A stretch of DNA of 64,000 bases. Source: Hormiphora californensis (taxonomy: Eukaryota; Ctenophora; Tentaculata; Cydippida; Pleurobrachiidae). Location: the NCBI GenBank assembly GCA_020137815.1, contig CM035358.1, forward strand, positions 5,545,488-5,609,487, written 5' to 3'. This document shows positions 1 to 11,020 of the stretch, in pieces. The position numbers were made by a program, and so were the translations under genes. The first letter of the stretch is position 1. Each line of letters starts with the position of its first letter. Below the pieces are notes generated by a model. It was not told the DNA's origin, searched no databases, and saw nothing but the letters and a program-made list of their open reading frames with translations.

Positions 1-1555
1 AAGGTGGCCCATAAATTATGATAGCGGGGAACGAGCCGTACCTCCGAAACGGTGATAGTTGTGCAAAAACAAACTACGGGAACATGCTGGAACAATTCCT
101 GGACGACTTTTTGCAAATTATGAAATTTTTAATCAAAAGTTCATTTTTCATTCATGAACGTTCTACTGGTTCATTAATGAATTAAGGACTCTAATTTACC
201 GAGAGTTAGGCATTTTGTTTGGGTTGAATTTATCTTTCCAATGAGCACCATAAACATCAAATTGAAGCACCAGGTCACATGGCAGTTGAGAAAATGCACA
301 TTCATGATTTTGGCTCTTCCTGCGACTTTCAATCGGCTGTATCACGGCTAACTTTTGTTCAATCGTTTTAAAAATTTGGGAGAACATCGGAAAAGCAAAG
401 ATCTTTCCTCACAAGAAAAATCAGGGTAAAAACTCAAAGTTCATTTTCAAGTGTTGGTAGTTCATTCCACTCCTTCAGGAACCAACATCCCTAAAGTGAT
501 GAAAAGTGATGGTTTTTGTTTGGCCCATACCCTGCAATGATAGAGAGGTGTAAAATTACGTTTCCGGGCTAGTTAGTGGGTTTCCATGTGATCATGATGA
601 TATCTGACACCTTTTCTGAGCCATAATTAAGGGATTTTCTCAAATTCAAGCATGTGATTTGAGTTTTTGCGATTGGTATCGTGCAGCAATGTTGAGAGAT
701 CTCATAGCACCTCAAAAATGATGATTAGTTGAATGAAATGAGTTGATTTATGATTTAAAATTATCGTTTAGTTCATTTTTACGTCTGTTTTAATCTTTTC
801 TATCATAAATCAACTCCTTTCATTGAACTAATCATCATTTTTGAGGTGCTATGAGATCTCTCAACATTGCTGCACGATACCAATCGCAAAAACTCAAATC
901 ACATGCTTGAATTTGAGAAAATCCCTTAATTATGGCTCAGAAAAGGTATCAGATATCATCATGATCACATGGACACCCACTAACTAGCCTGGAAACGTAA
1001 TTTTACACCTCTCTATCATTGCAGGGTATGTGCCAAACAAAAACCATCACTTTTCATCACTTTAGGGATGTTGGTTCCTGAAGGAGTGGAATGAACTACC
1101 AACACTTGAAAATGAACTTTGAGTTTTGACCCTGATTTTTCTTGTGAGGAAAGATCTTTGATTATCCGATGTTCTCCCAAATTTTTAAAACGATTGAACA
1201 AAAGGTAGCCGTGATACAGCCGATTGAAAGTCGCAGGAAGAGCCAAAATCATGAATGTGCATTTTCTCAACTGCCATGTGACCTGGTGCTTCAATTTGAT
1301 TTTTATGGTGCTCATTGGAAAGATAAATTCAACCCAAACAAAATGCCTAACTCTCGGTAAATTAGAGTCCTTAATTCATTAATGAACGTGTAGAAAGTTC
1401 ATGAATGAAAAATGAACTTTTGAATAAAAATTTCATAATTTGCAAAAAGTCGTCCAGGAATTGTTCCAGCATGTTCCCGTAGTTTGTTTTTGCACAACTA
1501 TCACCGTTTCGGAGGTACGGCTCGTCCCCCGCTATCATAATTTATGGGCCACCTT
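1..1555. mobile_element. Large palindromic (foldback) element, possibly cut by the window edge
   Basis: Bases 1-70 reappear as the reverse complement at about 1485-1555, and the two arms stay complementary almost to a centre near 775-780. Base 1 pairs with base 1555, so the true left end is at or before the window edge and the target duplication cannot be judged. Both arms carry the same 63-codon open frame (196-387 minus, 1169-1360 plus). This is a by-product of the palindrome and resembles no protein I know. The arms differ by scattered substitutions, so the element is not brand new. No transposase is visible. It is probably a non-autonomous inverted-repeat element. Confidence 0.8.
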
Positions 1556-1905
1556 GTAGAAAAAGGAGAGAGAATCTTACACATATTTCAGTTGATGAGC
1601 ACAAATTCGTTATTATTAAAGTATATTATTTAGTGGCATGAATGCCATTACTTATCAATACATTAAAAACTTAAGAACTGAGAGCTGATGTGAGAGAAGT
1701 TTACGTAACGCGCGAAAAATAACTTTTGCTACTACGCGGCTTCAAAATGAGCGCCGTTGTTAAAACACGCCGCGCACAAAAATTTACGTTCGGGTTCGCG
1801 TTGCTTGCTCCATTTGGCATGCGCTGCAGACCTTGGCATGCGCTGTTGGCATGCGCTGCAGACCCCAAGTGCGCGCGTTTTCCACGGCTTCTATTTAAGG
1901 GCATA
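1556..1905. other. Intergenic stretch without a recognised gene
   Basis: AT-rich at first, then CG- and GC-richer from 1700 to 1900, with a short local duplication of 'ggcatgcgctgcagacc' (1817-1865). No credible coding exon or RNA gene was seen. Confidence 0.5.
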
Positions 1906-2127
1906 ATGTCGGATTTTTTGAAACTGTCACCCCCCTGAAATAACAAAATTTGCCATATCTCCGGTTCCTGATAAGATAGAGACTTGAAATTTGGAGGTTC
2001 GGAAGAACTTAGCAAGATCTTCGTAACCTCCAAATTTCAAGTCTCTATCTCGTCAGGAACCGGATTTATGGTCATTTACGAAGTTTGAAAATACCCAGGG
2101 GGGTGACAGTTTCAAAAAATCCGACTT
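1906..2127. mobile_element. 222-bp TA-flanked MITE, copy A
   Basis: The terminal inverted repeat begins TGTCGGATTTTTTGAAACTG after the first base and is mirrored at the right end. It is flanked by TA on both sides (1904-1905, 2128-2129), as expected for Tc1/mariner-type insertion. The interior is itself a hairpin around 1958-2066 that carries the shared motif described in the findings. No coding capacity. Confidence 0.85.
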
Positions 2128-2260
2128 TAGGCCAATTGCTCCATCTGCTTTTTTTTTGTTTTTGTGCAAGTTTTTAAAAATTTGCTTCAAATATCTGTAC
2201 TTTGAGGCGAAATCATCTTATGCTCCTTAAAATCTCATTCGGAAATGTGTCATTGATGTA

Positions 2261-2482
2261 AAGTCGGATTTTTTGAAACTGTCACCCCCCTGAAATAACA
2301 AAATTTGCCATATCTCCGGTTCCTGATAAGATAGAGACTTGAAATTTGGAGGTTCGGAAGAACTTAGCAAGATCTTCGTAACCTCCAAATTTCAAGTCTC
2401 TATCTCGTCAGGAACCGGATTTATGGTCATTTACGAAGTTTGAAAATACCCAGGGGGGTGACAGTTTCAAAAAATCCGACTT
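2261..2482. mobile_element. 222-bp TA-flanked MITE, copy B
   Basis: By eye identical to the copy at 1906-2127 apart from the second base, in the same orientation, with its own TA flanks (2259-2260, 2483-2484). The two copies are separated by 133 bp of unrelated sequence, so this is two insertions or a recent segmental event rather than a simple tandem array. Confidence 0.85.
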
Positions 2483-2801
2483 TACTTTACATTTCCTACC
2501 ATCGTGACTAGCCGTGAAATTAGTTGCCACCTACCAAAATCATTTCTCCGTGCACCACTGTGAACTGTCTCACGACGCCGACCCGATCTTAGGCCTTAGC
2601 AGGGAGTTAACTGACTAACTGTCATGGGATGAGGTGCCGTCAGACAGGATTTTCAGCAACAGTATTTTCAGCAACCAACTTGTTCTCTGATAATCAAAAC
2701 ATCGTTTAAAACATTCGAAATAGTGCGGCGAGCATATATCTGATGGGTAAAAGAAACGCAGTACAAAATAAGTTTGTGATCATACTTCTCTCGGAGTCCT
2801 C

Positions 2802-5800
2802 TCAGAGTTCTCTCAGAGTGTTGATATTCCGATACACCTGATAAACCTCCTTGTTGACCTGAAGGGCGAGAACCACCGCTGCGGCAAACATTGCCAGGGC
2901 CACAACGAGAAACACAAATCCCCAACCCCACGTGGTATACTGGAGAATAATGGCACCGAATAATGGTCCAGAGATGGCACCTACAGAGCCAACACCGTCA
3001 ATGATACCTGCGTGGTAAAACGAAGGATTTGAGAATTGAGCACGGAAATGGTATAGTGCAATGAAAGAAGTGAATTATAGAAAGTTGGAAAATCTACCAA
3101 CCTGTGTTTATTTATTTATTTACCTGTCGCCATTCCCACAAGTTTGGTGTTGCCCCCTGCACTCTCACGACCTATCCTATTGATCACACTGGGCATGCAG
3201 GCACTGCTCAGGGAGTAGGGAGCCAGTTGGGTAACACCAACCGCAAATACAATCACTGAAACAGGATTGATTATTGAACCTTGAATATAAAGCTGTATTA
3301 CGGCCCACTTACAGATTGGAATCCTGACATCAGGAACCTGATGGCTCGTGCCCACCCCCTACGCTGTATAGCGTGGTAAACCACGTGAAGCAGCCGCGCG
3401 ACCCAACTTTGCATGTGAAATAAGTAGAGAGTTGCGACGCACGCATTGTTAGCATAGGGGGTGTGCACAAGCCATCAGGTTCCCGATGCCAGGATTCCAA
3501 TTTGTAGCTGGTCCCTGACGGATTGTACTCTAATTAGTTTAGAATCATAGACTTGACCTCTCTTAACCGGTCGGAAAACACCGTCAAATGGTAACTATAG
3601 CTCCGTGGTCAACAATTAAACTTACGCAAGAAGACAGCGATAACACTAGACTGATAAGTACTGTAGGAGTATAAAACTAGGATTATAACACCAGCCGCCA
3701 AAGAATAGAGACTGGAGTAGACACCGTACAGGGTTTGTAGATAAACGCACCACCCAATCAAGAGGGTACCTGGCAAAAGGGAATTGTGGTATATGGTTGA
3801 TTTCATTATCCTATAAATATCATTCAGTAATACCCATGTCCAACAAACACATATGCTTCATTTGCCTAGCTAGACTGTGTTTCGTGCCCCCCCCCCCCCC
3901 CCCGAAACACAAATGTAAACTAAGGGAAGGTTAGAGCATAACAATGCTGCATTACTTACCCACTATACCGCCAGCACCCCACAGTGCTGTGTAATAACAC
4001 GCATAAACATAAGTGATGGCCTTGCCGCCGATGGTCACTGAAACGAACCATGTCGGGATCCAGTAGTAGAAAATGTAAACACCTAGGGGATAGTTCTCGG
4101 GTAATGCTAAACTGATGTATGTACTGTGAAGTGTGAACCTGGTAGATTGTCTAGTAGACATTGTCTACTCTCATCTGGTTTCAGGTAGTGGTCTAGAAAA
4201 TGATTAAAAACGGTGAACTTACTCAATTTAACAAAGAACAAATGAACCGAGTAATCGATAATTCCAGGCATCTTTAATGCTTGCCAGAACACTTCTCGTT
4301 GTGTTATGGGCATTTCCACAGTATTTAGATCTTTGCTTGGCTTTCCAGGTCCAGCTAGAATTGGTGTAGCTTCTGATAGGGTAGAAGTTTTTGTTACAAT
4401 CTCGTGCTGGCATGGCAATAGTTATCCAATATCTACCATGTAATGCATCAAGCTGACCACTGGTCGTAATTGGCAATACCAATTTGGCATGGTAATTGGT
4501 CAGGCTTGTGCTTACAGTCCAGTGTCAAAATCTCATCTCCCATTTGCAAAAATAGCACGCTTGCTATGTTTTTCTCCCTCAATTCAACTAACCATCCTCA
4601 CTTGGGTTACCAAGTTAGACTGTTATTCGCACACCCCAAAATAAAAGAGTTGAACAAAACAACACTTGGGCACGCAAAAATCCTCACCTTCAATGTTTGA
4701 TACAGTAGGAGGTAGATTTGGTAAGAAGAATGCATCCACGATACCAATTGCTATGACGACACAACCACAATAGATAAACGCATAGCCCCATGTGTCGAAG
4801 GAGAGGCTAAAGCTTGAGATAAGTGACCCCACGACAATTCCTATGAAATAGATTGTTGATTAACATTTTCAATTGGACTAAATTTTAGGGGGTATCAACA
4901 GACAGTTATGTACATCTAACTCATCAAAAAGTACATACAGTGTACATGAAAACCTACGAGCTTAAGGGTACACCTGGCGTTTTTCATCATCGAGTGCCCA
5001 ACCAAATGACTTCACCAGGGTTTAGGCCATACAAAATGGACCTCAAATATGCAATTTTAGCCCTAAATTCGAATTCATATTTTTGCTACAGCCTATTTTC
5101 AAAGTGGCATTTTTTCAATTTTTGTTAGAATTTTTAACCTCAGGACCACTTTTTTTGAGCTAGAAACATTAAATTCTTGGAATTTGAAGAAAATATAAAG
5201 GTGAATTAGCCCAAAGAAGGATTTTTGAAATGAAGCTTGTTTCTGGCCATGAGAACGGTTTATTATTTTGCTTCTTTGACATGCTGGCTGAGAATGTTCC
5301 CATGCTTCATTAGAGATGAAAATCTGGAAATAGTTGCTCAAAACGATTATCTATGTGGCCCAAAAATTTTGGAACTTTCCCGCCAAAGATGTGGTGTACA
5401 GAGCTTGTTTTGTGAAACCCGTCTTTTTGAAAAAGAGGGAAATTCCCTGTATCTCAAAAACGGATGATCGTAGAGACCTGCGACCAAGCTTAATCGATTC
5501 AGAAGGTCCGATTTTGGGGGGGGGGGGGGGGTCTTCTGAGAGACATTTTGCTCCTACTCCAACCGTTTTTGCTGTAATTGCGAAAAACCTATTCTATGAA
5601 AAGGGGGAACAACTCTATTCCAGTAGCCTGCTTCGGGCCACATAGATAATCGTTTTGAGCAACTATTTCCAGATTTTCATCTCTAATGAAGCATGGAAAC
5701 ATTCTCAGCCAGCGTGTCAAAGAAGCAAAAAAATAAACCGTTCTCATGGCCAGAAACAAGCTTCATTTCAAAAATCCTTCTTTGGGCTTATTCACCTTTA

Positions 5801-7219
5801 TATTCTCTTCAAATTCCAAGAATTTAATGTTTCTAGCTCAAAAAAGTGGTCCTGAGGTTAAAAATTCCAACAAAAATTGAAAAAACGCCACTTTGAAAAT
5901 AGGCTGTAGCAAAAATATGAATTCGAATTTAGGGCTAAAATTGCATTATATTTGAGGTCCATTTTGTATGGCCTAAACCCTGGTGAAGTCATTTGGTTGG
6001 GCACTCGATGATGAAAAACGCCAGGTGTACCCTTAAAACCGTGAATGAACTGTTTACTCACCAAGGAATTTGCACGTTGCATACGCAGTAAGAATAAAAT
6101 CCCTCTTATCTTCGTTACAGAAATGGTGGTCCAGCATTTTGATGAGGGGTGGCCAACCGAACGCCTCAGCGAAGCCGTTTAGAATTCGTAGTACTACAAA
6201 GTACCTTGGGTGGTGGATATATAAGTTAAAGCAGTTTATGTAAATAAGAAAGTGTAAATCTTTACTTAAATCTTCCTTTCAATCTAAACTTTCAAATTTC
6301 ATTCATACAGTCAGAGTTGTTTTGTCCATTCGGGGCTCGTTGAGACAGTGTCGATCACGGTAAACTGTCAGGCACTAATTCAGCTTCATTGGACTACTAT
6401 AGTCCTGGTTCCTGGCAAATTTAACTACCTATACGACTCAGTGTGTTCAGGGGGTTGGACTCACCAATAGTTATGTATGTTCCAAAAGTTTGCCATTCCA
6501 TAAAGTATAGTAGTGACCCCTGCACCGATTGACCCGGCTACAACTATGTGCAATGAGTCGTATATCTCACATAGGTATCCAACTACCATGATTCCTATTG
6601 CGTACGCCGCTGAAGGAGAAGACTTTATCTAATCTAGAGCTACCTGATCGAGTCTTAATTCGGAACAGCTAGCTTATAATTCATAATTATTCTCGTCAAA
6701 TTAAACTTAAAGTACTTCAAGTATTCTCGACAAACCAACTTCAAGTACTCACTGAGGGAGAGTGTATCCAATATTCCCAGCAGAAGCCATCCATTCTCCC
6801 CATTAAAGGGCTCCCACGTGGCCATGAGGGTCGATTTTACGAGGCTGTAGGGCTCTCTCGACACATAGAAGCCAAAGTAGGTGATGTACGCTAACGTGTA
6901 GACACGTACCTGTATAAACAAGGGGAGGGTTACACACTCACAAAATTGAAAATGCCATGAAAGTTGAAAGATTTATGGTTTTTATTGATAACAACGAACC
7001 AGCATGAGCATGGCCTCGGATTGCCTTGCTCGACCCTGTTTCACCGTGCCCCGCAGTCCGCACGGCCTCTTTTACAAATGTAACACAACAAGCCTCGAAC
7101 AGTTCATACACTTCAGTTTATCAAAGGAAAGGTACAAGATGGGTGTTTGGTGACGCAGCCACCCTTACAACTCGCACGTGTAGCGGGCTGAGTTGTAAGA
7201 GAGGTGACGGCGCCACCAT
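2802..7219 (-). CDS. SLC37-like sugar-phosphate/phosphate exchanger (major facilitator superfamily)
   Basis: Nine exons fit the SLC37 (glucose-6-phosphate/phosphate exchanger) family, which acts in the ER membrane. Exons: 6753-6909, 6465-6609, 6062-6204, 4688-4840, 4223-4372, 3960-4106, 3626-3769, 3124-3255, 2802-3007, all with GT-AG borders and matching phase. A possible first exon is 7169-7219 (17 codons, phase 0, starting ATG at 7219), giving about 475 aa; that exon is a guess. Seen: an N-terminal segment with SREP and SLVKSTL (the family's 'SRKP..VVKS' region), NFWNIHNYW at the end of the second conserved exon, LNGFAEAFGWPP, then a hydrophilic central loop and six further membrane segments ending at a TGA. 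A 193-bp MITE and a 1.07 kb TTAA element lie in the introns. The exact paralogue and substrate are not decidable by eye. Confidence 0.82.
3312..3504. mobile_element. 193-bp TA-flanked inverted-repeat MITE in an SLC37 intron
   Basis: The ends CAGATTGGAATCCTG and its complement are flanked by TA on both sides (3310-3311, 3505-3506). The arms remain complementary for about 55 bp (to 'ccccct'/'aggggg') around a CG-rich loop. It lies in the intron between the 3255 and 3626 exon borders. Confidence 0.75.
3861..3942 (+). repeat. Short dispersed repeat with a C tract, copy 1
   Basis: Shares the string 'aaacacaaatgta' and a following 'ggttaga.cataac' with two other places in this window (22341-22395 and 42995-43064). 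The middle is a run of about 17 C. All three copies are intronic. It could be a short SINE-like or MITE-derived fragment; no tRNA-like promoter is visible. Confidence 0.55.
4966..6032. mobile_element. 1,067-bp TTAA-flanked foldback element in an SLC37 intron
   Basis: Ends GGGTACACCTGGCG and its complement, with TTAA on each side (4962-4965, 6033-6036). TTAA is the target of piggyBac-type and some other cut-and-paste transposons. The arms pair over roughly 390 bp each around an asymmetric centre with a G tract (5517-5530). The centre is closely related to that of the TTAA element at 55756-57145 although the outer arms differ. There is no transposase, so it is non-autonomous. Confidence 0.85.
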
Positions 7220-9196
7220 AGGTATGTTTTCTTCAACTTAAATGCTAGTACATGCTTAAGTTATAAATACAGTGTGCTATGCTGCAAGACAAACAATATC
7301 CACATTAGCCGATGAGGTAGAGTAGAGAATAGTTCTCAGAAATGGTGGGTGTGAGAGACTGGAAGATTGCTTTACACACGTGTGTGAAAGAGACTCTGAA
7401 AAAGAGAAAGATGTAGTAAAGTGAGAAGTGATCTACTAGTGGTCCCTAATCACACGGAAACGAGCCTGATGAAATGAGAGAGGCCCTCACTACGTAGTGT
7501 GTGTAAACCACTTCAGATCTCTATGTATATTGTTCCAAGATAGTAGGACTAGGAAGACACGCCCAACCTTCAAGGTTCACAGTTCTGCCTTGTTGAGTAA
7601 GGCCAAGGGGTACCAGTAACTTATGACAATTTGATGAAGCCGACTTTTGGTAGAAATCAGTTTAACAGTTTTGGGCAAGGCGTCTTGTTTTAGGGAAGGC
7701 ATCTGGTTTTAAGAAAGGCATCTGGTTGAAGGCGTGCTATGAAATATTCGGTGGAAAAACAACAAATAACACAGACACACGTCGTATGAGGCTGTCAATC
7801 CTGTGGATAATTAAATGCACACTAATATGTCGTAACGTCTCTGATACTCTGTAACTTATCTCTCTCAGTCACTCTCTCTCAGTCACTCTCCAGGATGTAT
7901 GAAAACAAAGCTATGTTAGCTGCAATCTAGCTCTTGCGAATGGCATGGACAATAGAAAAAGCAATAAAGTATAACTAAGCATCTTGAAGTATATCATAAA
8001 ATATAACAAACCTGCAATTGAGTTGGCATCCTAGTGTCCTCAGCGAATGATAAACAACTCTACATTATAAATCTGGGCAGCAGATACTGTATAAGGATAG
8101 CAAGCTTGAGCGGACAAACATACACGATCAATGGAAATGTGCAAGCAAGTCAAAAAGATTTTTTATCGTGTAACAGTTTGTACTCTGTACTTCCGATTGA
8201 ATATTAGCATAATAATTTTAGCTTTATATTATAGAACGCAACAAGCTGTGTTTATATACTACAATTTGGTACAACATGCTTGTGTCCCAGTGCTGTACAA
8301 GAATTGCGACCGATATGTCGCAAGACTGGTCTATTAGAAAAAGGAAGGGTAAGCTGGTATTGATATTGTCTTTCATAGAAAAAGGGAGTTAGAATAGTGA
8401 GGCGTGATTTATAAAGTTAAGGCAAATGAATACATGTGTACAAATACCGCTGTACAAGAACAAAAAAAACAAAACAATGATACTGTTCAAATGAAATAAA
8501 TTGTGTGATTTCTTCTGAGTAGATTCACATGGTGACTAAATAATTTGAAAATCAGGATTTGAGTAGCTGAAATGTTGTAACAGAAAGTTGTAACAAAACA
8601 GCAATGAACAGTGGCCAGCTGGGGAGTGGCGACAAAATTGAGACCGGAAAGTATTTGTTTTGTGGTCACTATTCTGTGGTTGCTTAGTATCGATTATCTG
8701 TCTAGAAGGCAGCTGTTCTAGAGATGATCTAAGCATGCTACGCTATAACTATTATATATAAGTACACTGTTCATGATAAACATAAAATATTAATAGAGAG
8801 CTAGAGGGCGACGGTTCGAGTCCAGGCGCCTGATGCGGCGACAAGTTCGAAATATGAGGGAAGTGTATTGATATTCAGAGAAGAGGATTATTTTTGTTGA
8901 TTCAGAGGACAGAGATTACCAAGAATACCAAGCTATTTACTTTTCCTGACTGCTTTCTTTCTCGGACAAAGAAGAGAAGTAATAGTGTCTGACTGCATGT
9001 GGTCTGTACTGGAATTTTTCAGGGAAGAAAAGAATTCAGCGACGTTGAAATCTCTAGGAGATTCGTGGAATATATAAACATTTACTCATACAAGAGAGCG
9101 TGAGATCGAATGATATTCACTAGTTACGTCTCGTCAGACATCAACTTTGTAGACTTAAGCTGGGCCCGGTGAATAACGAATAATCCTCAGGTGCAA
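7220..9196. other. Intergenic region upstream of the SLC37 gene, no gene recognised
   Basis: About 2 kb of AT-rich sequence. Short ORFs such as 8131-8337 show no family resemblance or splice context. A perfect pol III B-box-like string (ggttcgagtcc at about 8812) has no matching A box or cloverleaf. The region presumably contains the SLC37 promoter, but no motif was decisive. Confidence 0.5.
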
Positions 9197-9204
9197 CTTT
9201 AGAG

Positions 9205-9296
9205 CAGGAACCGACCGAATTAAGTAAATACCAATCAGAACTCGGTATTTAGGTCACGTGACTGATTATCAACCAATCAGGGGCCAGTATTTCCTG
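9205..9296. mobile_element. 92-bp MITE with 8-bp duplication carrying CCAAT boxes and a GTCACGTGAC E-box
   Basis: The element begins CAGGAACCGACC and ends CAGTATTTCCTG and is flanked by perfect 8-bp copies of CTTTAGAG (9197-9204, 9297-9304), the duplication size of hAT-type transposons. Inside are two CCAATCA strings on either side of the palindrome GTCACGTGAC. A sister copy lies at 25586-25685. Without the LINE at 9385-15260 this copy would sit about 220 bp upstream of the PCTP start codon. Confidence 0.7.
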
Positions 9297-9423
9297 CTTT
9301 AGAGTCGGCACAGACTGATCGTGTACTGGTCAAGATCTTGATCAACTCACACAGACTACGCAGTACACACTGAGTAGTACACAGGTAAGGTGAGAATCCT
9401 TGCTACGCCTTTTATAGTTTGGG

Positions 9424-10560
9424 CCGGGGCTTATGTCTCCCTTCAAAAGGAGCATTAGTGTCTAAAGACTGCAGTATGCGGAGAACTATACCTGGAAGTC
9501 AGTGGAGTTGGTCTCGAGCATGGTCCCGTAGTGTCCCCAGCAACGGAGATGTCCCCTGGGCGACCAAGCTGGCACCAGGTCTCCTCCCTCTAGAGCAAGG
9601 ATTCAGTGAGTACCCCTCACAGGAACACTGGCAATAGAGGGGGGGGCCAGGAGCCACAAGTGAAGCCAGGGGGACAGATCTGAGGCAGGTGCACGCTGCG
9701 GGGCCGGTGAGAGGCTGACCCCCACAGGCATACCAACAACTATACCTGGAAGTCAGTGGAGTTGGTCTCGAGCATGGTCCCGTAGTGTCCCCAGCAACGG
9801 AGATGTTCCCTCAGGCCTCCAAGTGGGCACCAGGTCTCCTCCCTCTAGAGCAAGGATTCAGTGAGTACCCCTCACAGGAACACTGGCAATAGAGGGGGGG
9901 CCAGGAGCCCCAAGAGAGGCCAGAGGGGACAAATCTGAGGCAGGGGCGTACTGTAGGGCCGGTGAGAGACAGACCACCACTGCAGGCACTCCACAAACCG
10001 ACACTGTGGGCGTGGCCAGTGGAGATGGCCCCGGGACGAGGCCCAGTGGCGGCACCTGCGCAGAGAAGGCACCCTCAGGCGACCAAGTGGGATACCAGGA
10101 CTCCGTGAGAGATCAGGTACCCCCAGTGACGCCAGTGGGAGCAATCTTGGCGCGGGAGCATACCACGGGGTCAGTCCAGGGAACCGTCAACACAGGTACA
10201 CGCCCAAAACCCATTAAAACAATATAGTTATGGCTAGAGCAAGGATCCAGTGAGAATCTCTCACAGGAACACTGGCAATAGACTCAACTAAAACTAACGA
10301 CTAGAGCAAGAATTCAGTGAGAATCTCTCACAGGAACGCTGGCAATAGTCATGACCAAAACCAACGTCACCCGGTACACAACAAGGATCCAATGTGAAGT
10401 TACATTCACATAGGAACACTGGTTGCTACCGGAATGACAAAACCACCCCCTCTTGGCCAGTAACAAGGATCCAGAGTAATGCCACCCAGTGGTACACGCT
10501 CGTGGAACACTAGTTACAAACCAAACGAGGTAGAACCAATAGTGAATTATCACGACAGGA
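9424..10560 (+). repeat. Repeated hairpin units in the LINE 5' UTR
   Basis: A 254-bp unit occurs almost twice (starting about 9486 and 9740). Six copies of a short hairpin follow the form CAGTGAG-loop-CTCACAGGAACACTGG, at about 9601-9637, 9856-9892, 10244-10281, 10312-10348, 10387-10422 and 10469-10513. The stems are kept although loops and flanks vary, for example the fifth copy pairs AATGTGAA with TTCACAT. This argues for selection on structure. Tandem 5' UTR monomers act as promoters in other LINEs; that role here is inference. Confidence 0.7.
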
Positions 10561-11020
10561 GGGTTCGTGCAGTAACGCGCCATGACCGCCCTACTACCAA
10601 ATAGGATTGGTTATGGCGCTAGCTGAGCGCGCACTACATTGATAACACCATGTCACCTTGTCTGATCCTCTCCTCTATCTCTCTAACCTGTCCCCTCCTC
10701 CAGAGGGGAGAGCAATAAAGAGTGAAGGAGGAGAAGGATAAGGAGAAGGCACGATCTCTCAAGCTTTAGCTCTATACCGGTCTCTACACATCTCAACACC
10801 ACCATCCCCGCTATCTGCCCCATGGGAAGATAGTGGGAAGGAGGAGTAGAAATATGGTAGCCACCGGACAGTCAGTATTACTACTTATACTTTTAGGCTG
10901 TAGGGGTGATTTACTGTCGTCCCCCAGGTCACGGAGCCTTAATACCATGACCATGAGGCAGTTCATATTTCCATTTTATGTTAGGGCATTTCATTACTGC
11001 TCCTGCTCCCACCGTATTCT

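Noticed and set aside
196-1360. Matching 63-aa ORFs on opposite strands
   Set aside because: Mirror images created by the palindrome at 1-1555, without protein resemblance.
8790-8850. Possible tRNA or SINE from a perfect B-box (ggttcgagtcc)
   Set aside because: No A box, anticodon arm or 3' acceptor stem around it; likely chance or a relic.
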